The notes under the pieces are model-generated. The model worked only from the letters and a program-made list of their open reading frames with translations, was not told where the DNA came from and did no database searches. Positions 37,224-45,669 of a DNA stretch of 64,000 nucleotides are shown piece by piece. The translations under genes and the position numbers were made by a program. The stretch is from Frigoribacterium sp. CG_9.8 (GTDB lineage Bacteria > Actinomycetota > Actinomycetes > Actinomycetales > Microbacteriaceae). Within the stretch, counting starts at the first letter, position 1. Each line of letters begins with the position of its first letter. The DNA lies in the NCBI RefSeq assembly GCF_015751965.1, contig NZ_JADOVH010000001.1:744001-808000 (forward strand), read 5' to 3'.

Positions 37224-38050
37224 CATTTGACCTCGGCCCGGCCCTGCTGTTCTGCCCGGCGGACCGCCCTGACCGATACGCGAAAGCCGCAGAACGGGCG
37301 GATGCGGTGATTCTCGACCTCGAGGACGCCGTTGCGCCGGAAGACAAGGCCGCGGCGCGCGAGGCGCTGGTCGCCCACCGCCTGGATCCGGCATCCACCA
37401 TCGTGAGAGTGAACGCGGTGGACTCCGGCCACCTTGCCGCGGATCTTGCGGCTGTCGCGCGCACCGAGTATCGACTTCTCATGCTCGCCAAGAGCGAATC
37501 TGCCGAGCAGGTCGCGTTGCTGGCGGGGTTCGAGGTGATTGCACTGTGCGAGACAGCGGTCGGCATCGTGAATGTTGCATCGATCGCGGCCGCTGCCGGG
37601 GTGGTTGCGGTGATGTGGGGTGGAGAAGACCTGATTGCATCCCTGGGAGGCACGTCAAGCCGCCACGACGACGGTCGCTATCGGGCAGTCGCGTCGCACG
37701 CCCGTTCGAGCATGCTTCTCGCCGCAGGTGCCGCGGGCCGGGCGGCAATCGACTCGGTTTATGTCGATATTCCCGATCTCTCGGGGCTTGCACTCGAGGT
37801 GCTGGATGCCCGGGGCAGCGGATTCACGGCGACGGCGTGTATCCACCCGAGCCAGGTCGACGTGATCCGGGATGCCTACCGCCCGACGCCAGAGGAGGTC
37901 TCCCTCGCGACGGCCATGCTCGACGCCGCGGAGGGGGAACGCGGAGTGTTCCGCTTCGACGGGAAAATGGTGGATGAGCCGGTGCTTCGGCATGCCCGAG
38001 CAACGCTCATCCGGGCTGGGCTCGCTGTTCGAACACCGCTGGTCGAGTAG
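37220..38050 (+). CDS. citE: HpcH/HpaI aldolase/citrate lyase beta-like protein (CitE)
   Basis: 276-residue TIM-barrel CoA lyase. Start ATG 37220 inside the MaoC stop. Motifs: LLFCPADRPDRYAKAAERAD (phosphate/CoA-binding RPDR), VILDLEDAVAPEDK with metal-binding Glu/Asp, IIALCETAVGIVN-like (here VIALCETAVGI), MWGGEDLIASLGG and ACIHPSQVDVI. The Mycobacterium homologue Rv2498c cleaves malyl-, beta-methylmalyl- and citramalyl-CoA. With the MaoC and acyl-CoA dehydrogenase it would process branched dicarboxyl or leucine-derived acyl-CoAs. Confidence 0.92.
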   Translation: MTFDLGPALLFCPADRPDRYAKAAERADAVILDLEDAVAPEDKAAAREALVAHRLDPASTIVRVNAVDSGHLAADLAAVARTEYRLLMLAKSESAEQVALLAGFEVIALCETAVGIVNVASIAAAAGVVAVMWGGEDLIASLGGTSSRHDDGRYRAVASHARSSMLLAAGAAGRAAIDSVYVDIPDLSGLALEVLDARGSGFTATACIHPSQVDVIRDAYRPTPEEVSLATAMLDAAEGERGVFRFDGKMVDEPVLRHARATLIRAGLAVRTPLVE

Positions 38051-38096
38051 CGCCCCCGGGGCGTGTGTCGAGACTGTCGCGTGTCAAGACCCCGAG

Positions 38097-38540
38097 CTAC
38101 TCGCCGAAGGTGTTGACCATCGCGTGCGCGGCGCGGTCGAGGTAGTCCCAGAGTGTTGCGTCGTCAAGCGGGGAAAGGTGGAGGGTGTCCACGGCAGCGC
38201 GCATGTGGCGCAGCCAGCGGTCGCGGGCATCCGGATTCACTCGGAACGGTATGTGGCGAGCGCGAAGCCGAGGATGGCCGCGCACTTCGGAGTAGGTGCC
38301 TGGCCCACCCCAGTACTGCTCGAGAAACCCAGTGAGACGCTGTATCGCCCCCTCGAGATCGGGCTGCTCCGGATACATCGGCATCAACACTTCGTCGGTA
38401 CGAATTCCGTCGTAGAACGCGCGAACCAGTTGTTCGAAGGTGGCATGACCACCGATTTTTTCGTAGAAGCTGCCGATTACAGCCTCGCTCGAGCGCAGTT
38501 CAATGGGATTGACCTGGCCGGCCGGGTCGTCTGTTGTCAT
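38097..38540 (-). CDS. glbO: Truncated haemoglobin, group II (GlbO type)
   Basis: 147 residues with the 2-on-2 globin pattern: SFYEKIGGHATFEQLVRAFY, MYPEQPDLEGAIQRLTGFLE, QYWGGPGTYSEVRGHPRLRA with the B/CD/E-region Tyr-Trp residues, and RHIPFRVNPDARDRWLRHM with the proximal histidine. Group II globins bind O2 tightly and are linked to redox or peroxide handling. Start overlaps the mscS stop by four bases (minus strand), so they are co-expressed. Confidence 0.94.
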   Translation of the reverse strand: MTTDDPAGQVNPIELRSSEAVIGSFYEKIGGHATFEQLVRAFYDGIRTDEVLMPMYPEQPDLEGAIQRLTGFLEQYWGGPGTYSEVRGHPRLRARHIPFRVNPDARDRWLRHMRAAVDTLHLSPLDDATLWDYLDRAAHAMVNTFGE

Positions 38541-39553
38541 GGGTGTGGCTTCCCCGTTTGTTTGAGCCCAACGCCGTTCGGTCCGGCGGTCGATGCCACC
38601 GGGTCCGGTGCCGTGCGCGGGCCAGCGGTCTCCCCGCCCCCCTTGTAGGCGACGACAACGCTATTGAGGGAGGGCAGTCGGATACCCGTGCTGTCGATAT
38701 CGACCTTGATCCGAGCTCGCAGTTCGCGCGCCACGTCGTACTGCGCGCCCGGCCGGGTCTTCATTACCAGACGGATCACGATGGCTTCCGCCGAGAGGGA
38801 TTCGATTCCCCAGATCTCCGGGTGCTCGAGGATGCGGCCCCGCCACTCGGGATCAGCTGCCATCTCGGTGGCGCTGTTGAGCATGACCTCCCGCATGGCC
38901 GTTACATCGGTGTCGTAAGGTACAGGGAGGTCGATGATCACGCGCGACCAGCCCTGCGACATGTTGCCGACCCGGATAATCTCGCCGTTGCGAACGAACC
39001 AGACTGTGCCGCTCACGTCGCGGATCTGGGTGATGCGGATACCGACAGTCTCGACGACGCCGGTCGCTGGACCAAGGTCCACGATATCGCCGACGCCCAG
39101 TTGGTCCTCGGCCACCATGAACAGGCCGTTCAGCACGTCTTTCACGATGTTCTGCGCGCCGAAGCCGAGCCCGGCGCCGAGTGCTGCTGTGATGAGCGCG
39201 AACGAGCCGAGAATCGTCGAGTCGATCCTCGTGATGACCAAGAGCCCGGCCACTATGACGAGCACGACCGCCACGATGTTGTTGAGAACGCTGCCAAGGG
39301 TGCGGGTGCGCTGCACGACGCGCACGGCGCTCAGCGGCGAGATGATCAGCGCCTGCGTATCCTCGACGTTCTGGCGCTTCTTCACACCGCTGACGATGCG
39401 CTTCACCACACGGTCGATCGCGAATCGCAGCACGATCCGCGCCACGACGGCGACCACAATGATGAGGATCACCTGCACGAATGTGATCTTGTAGACGTCT
39501 TGAACGATCGCCCAGAAGGCATCCCATCCATTGATCGTTACCGCAGTCATCAT
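38537..39553 (-). CDS. mscS: Small-conductance mechanosensitive channel (MscS family)
   Basis: About 338 residues from ATG 39553 (39550 also possible). Three N-terminal membrane helices; the pore helix is GSFALITAALGAGLGFGAQN with the Ala/Gly packing pattern, followed by the beta domain GVGDIVDLGPATGVVETVGI and an alpha/beta C-terminal domain. Releases osmolytes upon hypo-osmotic shock. Followed at once by glbO; upstream lies one copy of the 58-nt palindrome. Confidence 0.93.
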   Translation of the reverse strand: MMTAVTINGWDAFWAIVQDVYKITFVQVILIIVVAVVARIVLRFAIDRVVKRIVSGVKKRQNVEDTQALIISPLSAVRVVQRTRTLGSVLNNIVAVVLVIVAGLLVITRIDSTILGSFALITAALGAGLGFGAQNIVKDVLNGLFMVAEDQLGVGDIVDLGPATGVVETVGIRITQIRDVSGTVWFVRNGEIIRVGNMSQGWSRVIIDLPVPYDTDVTAMREVMLNSATEMAADPEWRGRILEHPEIWGIESLSAEAIVIRLVMKTRPGAQYDVARELRARIKVDIDSTGIRLPSLNSVVVAYKGGGETAGPRTAPDPVASTAGPNGVGLKQTGKPHP

Positions 39554-39594
39554 GGTCCCCAAGTTTACCGGAGGCGGTCGTGCGGCCCCTATCC

Positions 39595-39652
39595 CGGGCG
39601 ATCGCGGTCATTCCGGGCCGGCATGCCGACCCGGAGTGACCGAACTCGCCCG
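39595..39652. repeat. 58-nt palindromic element, copy 1
   Basis: Outer arms CGGGCG/CGCCCG, an internal mismatch patch, then GGTCATTCCGGG pairing with CCCGGAGTGACC (one G·T), and a self-complementary centre CGGCATGCCG. It lies between the ABC permease stop and the mscS start (both minus strand). 48 of 58 positions match copy 2 at 41537–41594. Confidence 0.9.
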
Positions 39653-39692
39653 TTTTGCGTCAGGATGGCGCCGACGGAGGGCTGTTGCTGGG

Positions 39693-40541
39693 TCAGGCAT
39701 CCCGCCGCTTGAGCAAGAGGCTGGCGATGATGCCGAAGAACAGCACCCAAGCAATCATCACGAGGAGGCCCTGCGCGGGATCGACCACGACCACGTCGGG
39801 GATGTTCGGCGCGGGGGTGGCCACGTAGCCATACATCCGCGTCCCCGCGCTGCTCGGGAGAAATTCGAGAACATTCTGAGCCCAGGATGCCCGGGTGACC
39901 GCGGCAAAGATCTGCACGACGATCGGGGCGACGATGATCAGTCCGAGTGCAGCCGAGATGCCGCCGGCACTGTTGCGAACTATCGTGCCGAGAAATAGCG
40001 CGATTAGTCCCGCCAGCGTCAGAAAGACAGCACCACCAGTGAGCGCGCTCCATGCTCTTCCGTCGGCCAGATCGATATTCAGGCCCCTGCTGTTGAGGAT
40101 TAGCTGTGCGAGAAATGCCGCGGTGATGATGCTGGCGAGAGAGACCGCAAAAGTCACGACGCCAAACACCATGGCTTTGGAAAAGAGCGCGGAAAGTCGC
40201 TTCGGAACCGCGGTGAGCGTGGAGCGGATCATCCCAGTGCCGTATTCGCCCGTGATCACCAAGGCCCCGAGAACAGAGACGACCAACTGGCTGAAGGCGA
40301 TGGCGATGGTGGCTGACTGCACCCAGTAGCCCTGGTCGAGCAGCGCTGTCGCGTCTGGCCGTTGCTGGAACGAGATGGCCAACAGCACTCCAAGGCCAAT
40401 ATTCAGGGTCGACATGATGACGTAGCACCACACCGTCGAGCGCAGCGAGGTGAGCTTGATCCACTCGGAGACCAGCAGGCCTCGAAAGCTGAGTCCCGAG
40501 CCATGCGCCGTGTATCTGGTCGTCGTGGTTGTCGTTGTCAT
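39693..40541 (-). CDS. ABC transporter permease (ABC-2 type)
   Basis: 282 residues, six predicted membrane helices and a Thr-rich N-terminus (MTTTTTTTRYT). ABC-2-like signature region GEYGTGMIRSTLTAVPKRLS and SLASIITAAFLAQLILNSRG. Pairs with the ATPase gene just upstream (4-nt overlap, ATGA). Likely exports a drug, peptide or lipid; substrate unknown. Confidence 0.92.
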   Translation of the reverse strand: MTTTTTTTRYTAHGSGLSFRGLLVSEWIKLTSLRSTVWCYVIMSTLNIGLGVLLAISFQQRPDATALLDQGYWVQSATIAIAFSQLVVSVLGALVITGEYGTGMIRSTLTAVPKRLSALFSKAMVFGVVTFAVSLASIITAAFLAQLILNSRGLNIDLADGRAWSALTGGAVFLTLAGLIALFLGTIVRNSAGGISAALGLIIVAPIVVQIFAAVTRASWAQNVLEFLPSSAGTRMYGYVATPAPNIPDVVVVDPAQGLLVMIAWVLFFGIIASLLLKRRDA

Positions 40542-41452
40542 CGTGCTACCTCTCCCGCGTGATATTCGACTTCGTCTTTTGTGAGGGCGAGGTAGGCGTC
40601 TTCGAGCGAACCGGACTGCGGTGAGAGCTCATGCAGAACAACACAGTTGCTCGCTGCGAGCTCTCCGATCATCGCCGCGGAGAGGCCGGTCACCTGTAGG
40701 AGGTGCGGTTCGCGATGCGCGATGGTGATGTCGGGCGCCGCGAGCAACGCACCGAAACGCTCGGCATCCGGAGTGCGCACCAGCACCGCGGTGCCGGTCG
40801 CGAGCGCCAGGATCTCGTTCACCGGAGCATCCGCGATGATGCGACCTCGCCCGAGCACGATGATGTGGTCTGCGGTCTGCGCCATCTCGCTCATCAGGTG
40901 CGACGAGAGAAATACGGTTCTGCCCTCGGAGGCGAGGAATCGAGCGAGGTTGCGCACCCAGATCACCCCTTCGGGGTCGAGGCCGTTCACCGGTTCATCG
41001 AGGATGAGTGTGGCCGGGTCACCGAGCAGAGCGGCAGCGATCCCGAGCCGCTGTCCCATTCCCAGTGAGAAGCCGCCCACGCGTTTGCGGGCGACCGATT
41101 CCAGTCCGGCGAGCGCAATCACCTCGTCGACGCGTGCGCGTCCGATGCTGTGTGTGGCAGCGAGGGCACGGAGATGATTGATCGCCGAGCGTCCGGTGTG
41201 CACCGCCTTAGCGTCGAGCAACACACCCACCTCGCGAAGCGGCGCCTTCAGGTCGGCATACCGCCTGCCATTGATCGTGATGGTGCCGCCTGACGGCCGG
41301 TCGAGTCCGACAGCGAGCCTCATGGTGGTGGATTTACCCGCGCCATTCGGCCCAAGAAATCCGGTGACCTGCCCCGGCTTCACCGAGAAGGTCACGTTGT
41401 CGACGGCGGTCTTCGAGCCATATCGTTTGGTCAGGCCGGTCGCTTCAATCAC
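40538..41452 (-). CDS. ABC transporter ATP-binding protein
   Basis: 304 residues from GTG 41452 (VIEATGLTKRYGSKTAV), preceded by GAGGATG; the open frame to 41503 was not used. Walker A GPNGAGKST, signature FSLGMGQRLGIAAALLGDP, Walker B LILDEPVNGLDPEG, H-loop SSHLMSEMAQ. The C-terminal ~90-residue extension is typical of BcrA/YhaQ-type export ATPases. Drives the permease encoded next. Confidence 0.93.
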   Translation of the reverse strand: MIEATGLTKRYGSKTAVDNVTFSVKPGQVTGFLGPNGAGKSTTMRLAVGLDRPSGGTITINGRRYADLKAPLREVGVLLDAKAVHTGRSAINHLRALAATHSIGRARVDEVIALAGLESVARKRVGGFSLGMGQRLGIAAALLGDPATLILDEPVNGLDPEGVIWVRNLARFLASEGRTVFLSSHLMSEMAQTADHIIVLGRGRIIADAPVNEILALATGTAVLVRTPDAERFGALLAAPDITIAHREPHLLQVTGLSAAMIGELAASNCVVLHELSPQSGSLEDAYLALTKDEVEYHAGEVAR

Positions 41453-41536
41453 GAAATCATCCTCATGATTCGAGCCTAGTGACGGCGTCCCCCGACGAAT
41501 CATCCGCCCGGGGGATATTGCTCACCGATCACAACA

Positions 41537-41594
41537 CGGGCGGGTTCGGACATTCCGGGCCGGCGTGCCGACCCGGAATGTCCGTATTCGCCCG
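41537..41594. repeat. 58-nt palindromic element, copy 2
   Basis: Same architecture as copy 1: CGGGCG/CGCCCG arms, GGACATTCCGGG pairing perfectly with CCCGGAATGTCC, and centre CGGCGTGCCG. At positions 14 and 45 of the element copy 1 has T and A where copy 2 has A and T, a pair-preserving double change. It lies between the pepN stop and the ABC ATPase start. Confidence 0.9.
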
Positions 41595-41656
41595 TAGTTC
41601 GCCCCTAGTTCGCGCGTAGAACCCGCGGCAGCACCACCGCCGGCCCAGTGCGCGGG

Positions 41657-44194
41657 CTACACGTCCTTGGACTGCACGGCCAGTGCGCGCTCGACTCCCG
41701 CGAGATTCTCGGTGACCAGCCGCCGCAGCGCCGGGATCGCCGGGTTGGCCGCGAGCCAGGCCTTCGTCGCATCCACCAGCACTACGGATGCCAGCGGCGC
41801 AGGGTACAGACCGACGATCATGTATTCCGCGATTGCATAGGACCGATTCGACCAGATGTCGTTGAGCGCAGCGAAATACGGCTCGACGAGCGGTTCGAGA
41901 ACCGAGGGGTCGTTGACGTGCTGGAACCCGACGGTGACGTTGCGCACGATTGAGTTCGGCAGGGTATTGCTGCCGACGAGTGAGTCGAACGCGGCACGCT
42001 TGCCCTCCACCGTCGGGATCGTGGCGGATACCCGAGCCGCGGCCTGCTGACCGTTTGACGTGTTGTCGGCCGCGAGAGCCGCGTCGATCTCCGTCTGACC
42101 GGCGGCGCTGATAAGAACGAGACCGGCGAGGATCTCCCATCCGAGATCCGTGTCGATCTCCAGCCCTTGAAGCGGGGCCGAACCGTCGCGGAGCCCATTG
42201 AGAGTCGCCGCGTGCTCGGGGGTCGACGCATAGGCTGCGAAAAACTTCACGAACTGGAACTGGGCATCGGTACCGGCGGCGGCCTCCGTCGCCAGTGTCC
42301 ACAGGGTGTCACCGACGCGGGTCAGCGTCTCGGTGCGGCGCGCCGGAGCCACGTACTGCTTGGTGACGAGGCCCAGCTGGCCGAGTGTGGTGCGGATGGT
42401 GGTTGACTCGCTCTCGCTCGCGATGTTGGCGAGGGCGAGGCGCACATAGTCACCCGCGGAGCTTTCGCCGTCGCGAGTGGCGTCCCACGCCGCTCCCCAG
42501 ACGATCGCGCGTGCGAGCGGATTCTCGATCTGCGCGAGGTGATCGATCGCGACGGCGAGCGAGTCGGCATCGAGGCGGATCTTCGCGTAGGCGAGGTCGT
42601 CGTCGTTGAGTAACACCAGCGCCGGCTTCGTCGTGCCGACGAGTTCCGGCACCTCTGTGCGCACGCCGTCCACGTCGAGTTCCACCCGGTGCGTGCGCAC
42701 GAGCGACCCGTCGAAGAGATCGTAGTAGCCGACGGCCAGACGGTGCGGGCGGATGGTCGGGTAATCGGCCACGGCCGACTGCACGATGGCGAACGAGGTG
42801 ATGACGCCCGTCGCATCCGTCACGATCTCGGGTGTCAGCGTGTTGACACCAGCGGTCTCGAGCCAGAGCGCGGACCAGCCGCTGAGGTCACGGCCGCTGG
42901 TGATCTCGAGCTCGGCGAGCAAGTCACTCAGCTCCGTGTTGCCGTACTCATGCTTGGCGAAGTAGGCGGCGACCCCGGCGAAGAAGGCATCGATGCCAAC
43001 CCAGGCCACGAGCTGCTTGAGTACCGATCCGCCCTTGGCGTAGGTGATGCCATCGAAGTTCACCTTGACGGCCTCGAGGTCCTCGATGGTCGCGACCACG
43101 GGATGCGTCGATGGCAGTTGGTCCTGGCGGTAGGCCCAGCTCTTCTCCATGGCTTGGAACGTGGTCCAGGCTTCGGTCCACTCGGTGGCCTCGGCCGTCG
43201 CGATGGTGGAGGCCCACTCTGCGAAGGATTCGTTAAGCCAGAGGTCATTCCACCACTTCATGGTGACGAGGTCGCCGAACCACATGTGCGCGAGTTCGTG
43301 CAGGATCGTGACGACCCGGCGCTCCTTGATCGCGTCGGTTACCTTCGAGCGGAACACATAGCTCTCGGTGAACGTGACCGCACCCGCGTTCTCCATCGCT
43401 CCGGCGTTGAACTCGGGCACGAACAGCTGGTCGTACTTCGCGAACGGGTAGGGGTATTGGAATTTCTCTTCGTAATACGCGAATCCCTGGCGGGTCTTTT
43501 TGAAGATGTAGTCCGCGTCGAGGTACTGGCTGAGCGACTTGCGAGAGAACAGACCGAGTGGGATGACGCGGCCGTCGCTGCTGGTCAGCTCAGATCGCAC
43601 TACCTCATACGGGCCAGCGACGAGCGCCGTGACATAGGAAGAGAGGATCGGGGTGGTCTCGAACGCCCATGTGGCGGAATCCCCGCTGACGGCGGGCTCT
43701 GGCGTGGGTGAGTTGCTCACCATCTGCCACGCCGCAGGAGCCGTCACCGTAAAGCCGAAGGTGGCCTTGAGATCGGGCTGCTCGAACACCGCGAAGACGC
43801 GGCGGGAGTCCGGAACCTCGAACTGGGTGTAGAGGTAGACCTCATTGTCGACCGGGTCGACGAACCGGTGCAGGCCTTCGCCGGTATTGGTGTATTCGGC
43901 GTCGGCGACGACGGTGAGCTCATTGTGCGCAGCAAGATTTTGCAGTTGGATGCGGATGCCGTCGCTGACGGCCGCCGCGTCCAATTCGACACCGTTGAGG
44001 GTGACGGAGTGCACCGTGCGGGTGATTGCATCGATGAACGTTGATGATTCCACCGTCGCATCAAACTTGACGACGGTAGTGCTGCGAAAGGTCTCCGGCC
44101 CGGTCGTGAGGTCGAGTGTAACGTCATAGTGATCGACCGAGACGAGCGACTTACGCTCCTGGGCTTCGACGCGGGTAAGGTTCTCTCCAGGCAA
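41657..44194 (-). CDS. pepN: Aminopeptidase N (M1 family)
   Basis: 845 residues, zinc aminopeptidase acting in the cytoplasm on peptide products. The gluzincin core is visible: GAMENAGAVTFTE (substrate N-terminus binding), HELAHMWFGDLVTMKWWNDL with HExxH, and the third ligand Glu in LNESFAEW. C-terminal helical ERAP1-like domain from ~540. Length and domain order match actinobacterial PepN. Monocistronic. Confidence 0.97.
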   Translation of the reverse strand: MPGENLTRVEAQERKSLVSVDHYDVTLDLTTGPETFRSTTVVKFDATVESSTFIDAITRTVHSVTLNGVELDAAAVSDGIRIQLQNLAAHNELTVVADAEYTNTGEGLHRFVDPVDNEVYLYTQFEVPDSRRVFAVFEQPDLKATFGFTVTAPAAWQMVSNSPTPEPAVSGDSATWAFETTPILSSYVTALVAGPYEVVRSELTSSDGRVIPLGLFSRKSLSQYLDADYIFKKTRQGFAYYEEKFQYPYPFAKYDQLFVPEFNAGAMENAGAVTFTESYVFRSKVTDAIKERRVVTILHELAHMWFGDLVTMKWWNDLWLNESFAEWASTIATAEATEWTEAWTTFQAMEKSWAYRQDQLPSTHPVVATIEDLEAVKVNFDGITYAKGGSVLKQLVAWVGIDAFFAGVAAYFAKHEYGNTELSDLLAELEITSGRDLSGWSALWLETAGVNTLTPEIVTDATGVITSFAIVQSAVADYPTIRPHRLAVGYYDLFDGSLVRTHRVELDVDGVRTEVPELVGTTKPALVLLNDDDLAYAKIRLDADSLAVAIDHLAQIENPLARAIVWGAAWDATRDGESSAGDYVRLALANIASESESTTIRTTLGQLGLVTKQYVAPARRTETLTRVGDTLWTLATEAAAGTDAQFQFVKFFAAYASTPEHAATLNGLRDGSAPLQGLEIDTDLGWEILAGLVLISAAGQTEIDAALAADNTSNGQQAAARVSATIPTVEGKRAAFDSLVGSNTLPNSIVRNVTVGFQHVNDPSVLEPLVEPYFAALNDIWSNRSYAIAEYMIVGLYPAPLASVVLVDATKAWLAANPAIPALRRLVTENLAGVERALAVQSKDV

Positions 44195-44249
44195 TTGCGG
44201 CTCCTTCGCTCAATGGATCATGTCCAAGAACGGAGTCTAGTTGCGGTCG

Positions 44250-44912
44250 TCAGGGCGCCGGCTGGAGTTCCCTGGCTGTCTGGTCGGCAGTGCGATCGCT
44301 GTTGATGCCGAAGTCTGCGATGGCTTGGGCAAGTAACTCGCGCAGGCGGTCATCCGGATCCTGTATGCAGGCATCCGCAATTCCCACTACCGCCGTGCGG
44401 ATGATCGCGTCGCTCATCAGGGGTATCGACCGGGGGTTCAGCACGCCAGCCGCCGCGAGGAACTCGGCGGCCCAGACACCCGCTCCGGGGGTGTCATCGA
44501 GGGCGCGGCGGATCATCGATCGGCTGGTGCTCGATTCACTCTCGCCGAATCCGGCCAGGATGTCATCGCAGCGCAGCAATCCCGCTGCGAGGGCGCGCTG
44601 GCGGCCCTCGCTCGCGACCGGCAGCGCAGCGCTCGCAGCGCGCGCAGCAACACGGATGCCCGTGATCGTGCCTTCGCCGGTGAGGCCGATCACCGCGGGG
44701 ATGAGGATGACCAGCCGGCCGCGCGCTGCGTCCGACGTGCAGTCGTTGATCATTCTGGCGAGAGAGCCGAGCGCCGGATCGGTGCAGGAGGGGCGATCGC
44801 TCCAGGGCTCGCCAGCAAGGTAAGAGGCGTATTCCATGAAGCAGGCACCTCGACGGGCGGTGCGGTGTTTGCCTCGGGACAGGACCGGAAGCAGTGCAGG
44901 TGTTGTTCGCAT
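44250..44912 (-). CDS. Conserved actinobacterial hypothetical protein
   Basis: 220 residues. The N-terminus SRGKHRTARRGACFMEYASY followed by LAGEPWSDRPSCTDPALGSL and ARMINDCTSD is a distinctive conserved block, which is why ATG 44912 rather than ATG 44837 is chosen. The rest is helical (RLVILIPAVIGLTGEGTI, AAGLLRCDDILAGF). The role is unknown. Its 5' end overlaps the upstream region of the divergent oxidoreductase gene. Confidence 0.75.
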   Translation of the reverse strand: MRTTPALLPVLSRGKHRTARRGACFMEYASYLAGEPWSDRPSCTDPALGSLARMINDCTSDAARGRLVILIPAVIGLTGEGTITGIRVAARAASAALPVASEGRQRALAAGLLRCDDILAGFGESESSTSRSMIRRALDDTPGAGVWAAEFLAAAGVLNPRSIPLMSDAIIRTAVVGIADACIQDPDDRLRELLAQAIADFGINSDRTADQTARELQPAP

Positions 44913-45020
44913 GAGGGCCTTCCACGACGCTCGAAATATTCTCTTCTGAGTGTGCGCCTCGATCGAGCGCGAATCCAGACCCAGTTCGCGTTTTCAGGGG
45001 ACTCGGATATCTTTCGAAGC

Positions 45021-45644
45021 ATGACTGTTTCCCCCACGCCCCCGACCGCCGTCGACTTCTGGTTTGACCCATCGTGCCCGTGGGCCTGGATGACCAGCCG
45101 CTGGCTCGACGAGGTCGTCACCCTGCGCAACCTCGATGTGAGCTGGCACGTGATGAGCCTTGCCGTACTCAACGAAAACGCAACCGATCTGCCCGAACGG
45201 TTCACTGAGTTCCTGCCCCGGGCACTGCGCTACACACGCCTGGTCGCGGCGGTCACCGAACTGCACGGCCAGTCTGCAGTGAAGCCCCTGTACGACGCGC
45301 TCGGTGCGCGCATCCATCCCGGCGACCGCACCGACACCGACGCGATCATCGCCGAGTCGCTTGCCGAGACCGGACTGCCCGCCTCGCTCGCCCAGTTCGC
45401 CGACTCCGAGCAATACGATCCGCAGATGCGGGCATCCCACTCGGATGGAATAGAGCGGGTGGGACAGGATGTCGGTACCCCCGTTATCGCGGTTGGTGGC
45501 TACGCCTTCTTCGGCCCGGTGATCGCGCCAGCGCCGAGGGGCGAACAGGCAGCCACGCTGTGGGATGGCGTGGTCGCGTTAGCCAGCTACGACGGGTTCT
45601 TCGAGATCAAGCGGTCCCGCACTCGGGGTCCGATCTTCGACTGA
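45021..45644 (+). CDS. DsbA-fold thiol oxidoreductase (Rv2466c-like)
   Basis: 207 residues from ATG 45021. Thioredoxin fold with DFWFDPSCPWAWMTSRWLDE: the active site is Cys-Pro-Trp-Ala, so only the first cysteine of the CxxC pair is kept. Other family features: NLDVSWHVMSLAVLNE and the cis-Pro region VGTPVIAVGGYAFFGPVI. Rv2466c of Mycobacterium is a mycothiol-dependent reductase; a one-cysteine version would need mycothiol to complete the cycle (inference). Confidence 0.88.
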   Translation: MTVSPTPPTAVDFWFDPSCPWAWMTSRWLDEVVTLRNLDVSWHVMSLAVLNENATDLPERFTEFLPRALRYTRLVAAVTELHGQSAVKPLYDALGARIHPGDRTDTDAIIAESLAETGLPASLAQFADSEQYDPQMRASHSDGIERVGQDVGTPVIAVGGYAFFGPVIAPAPRGEQAATLWDGVVALASYDGFFEIKRSRTRGPIFD

Positions 45645-45669
45645 ACACACGGATCGCTAGTGTTGCTCC

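Noticed and set aside
38534-39712. 392-codon plus-strand open frame opposite mscS
   Set aside because: Shadow frame; composition dominated by Asp/His/Arg from antisense reading, and mscS explains the region.
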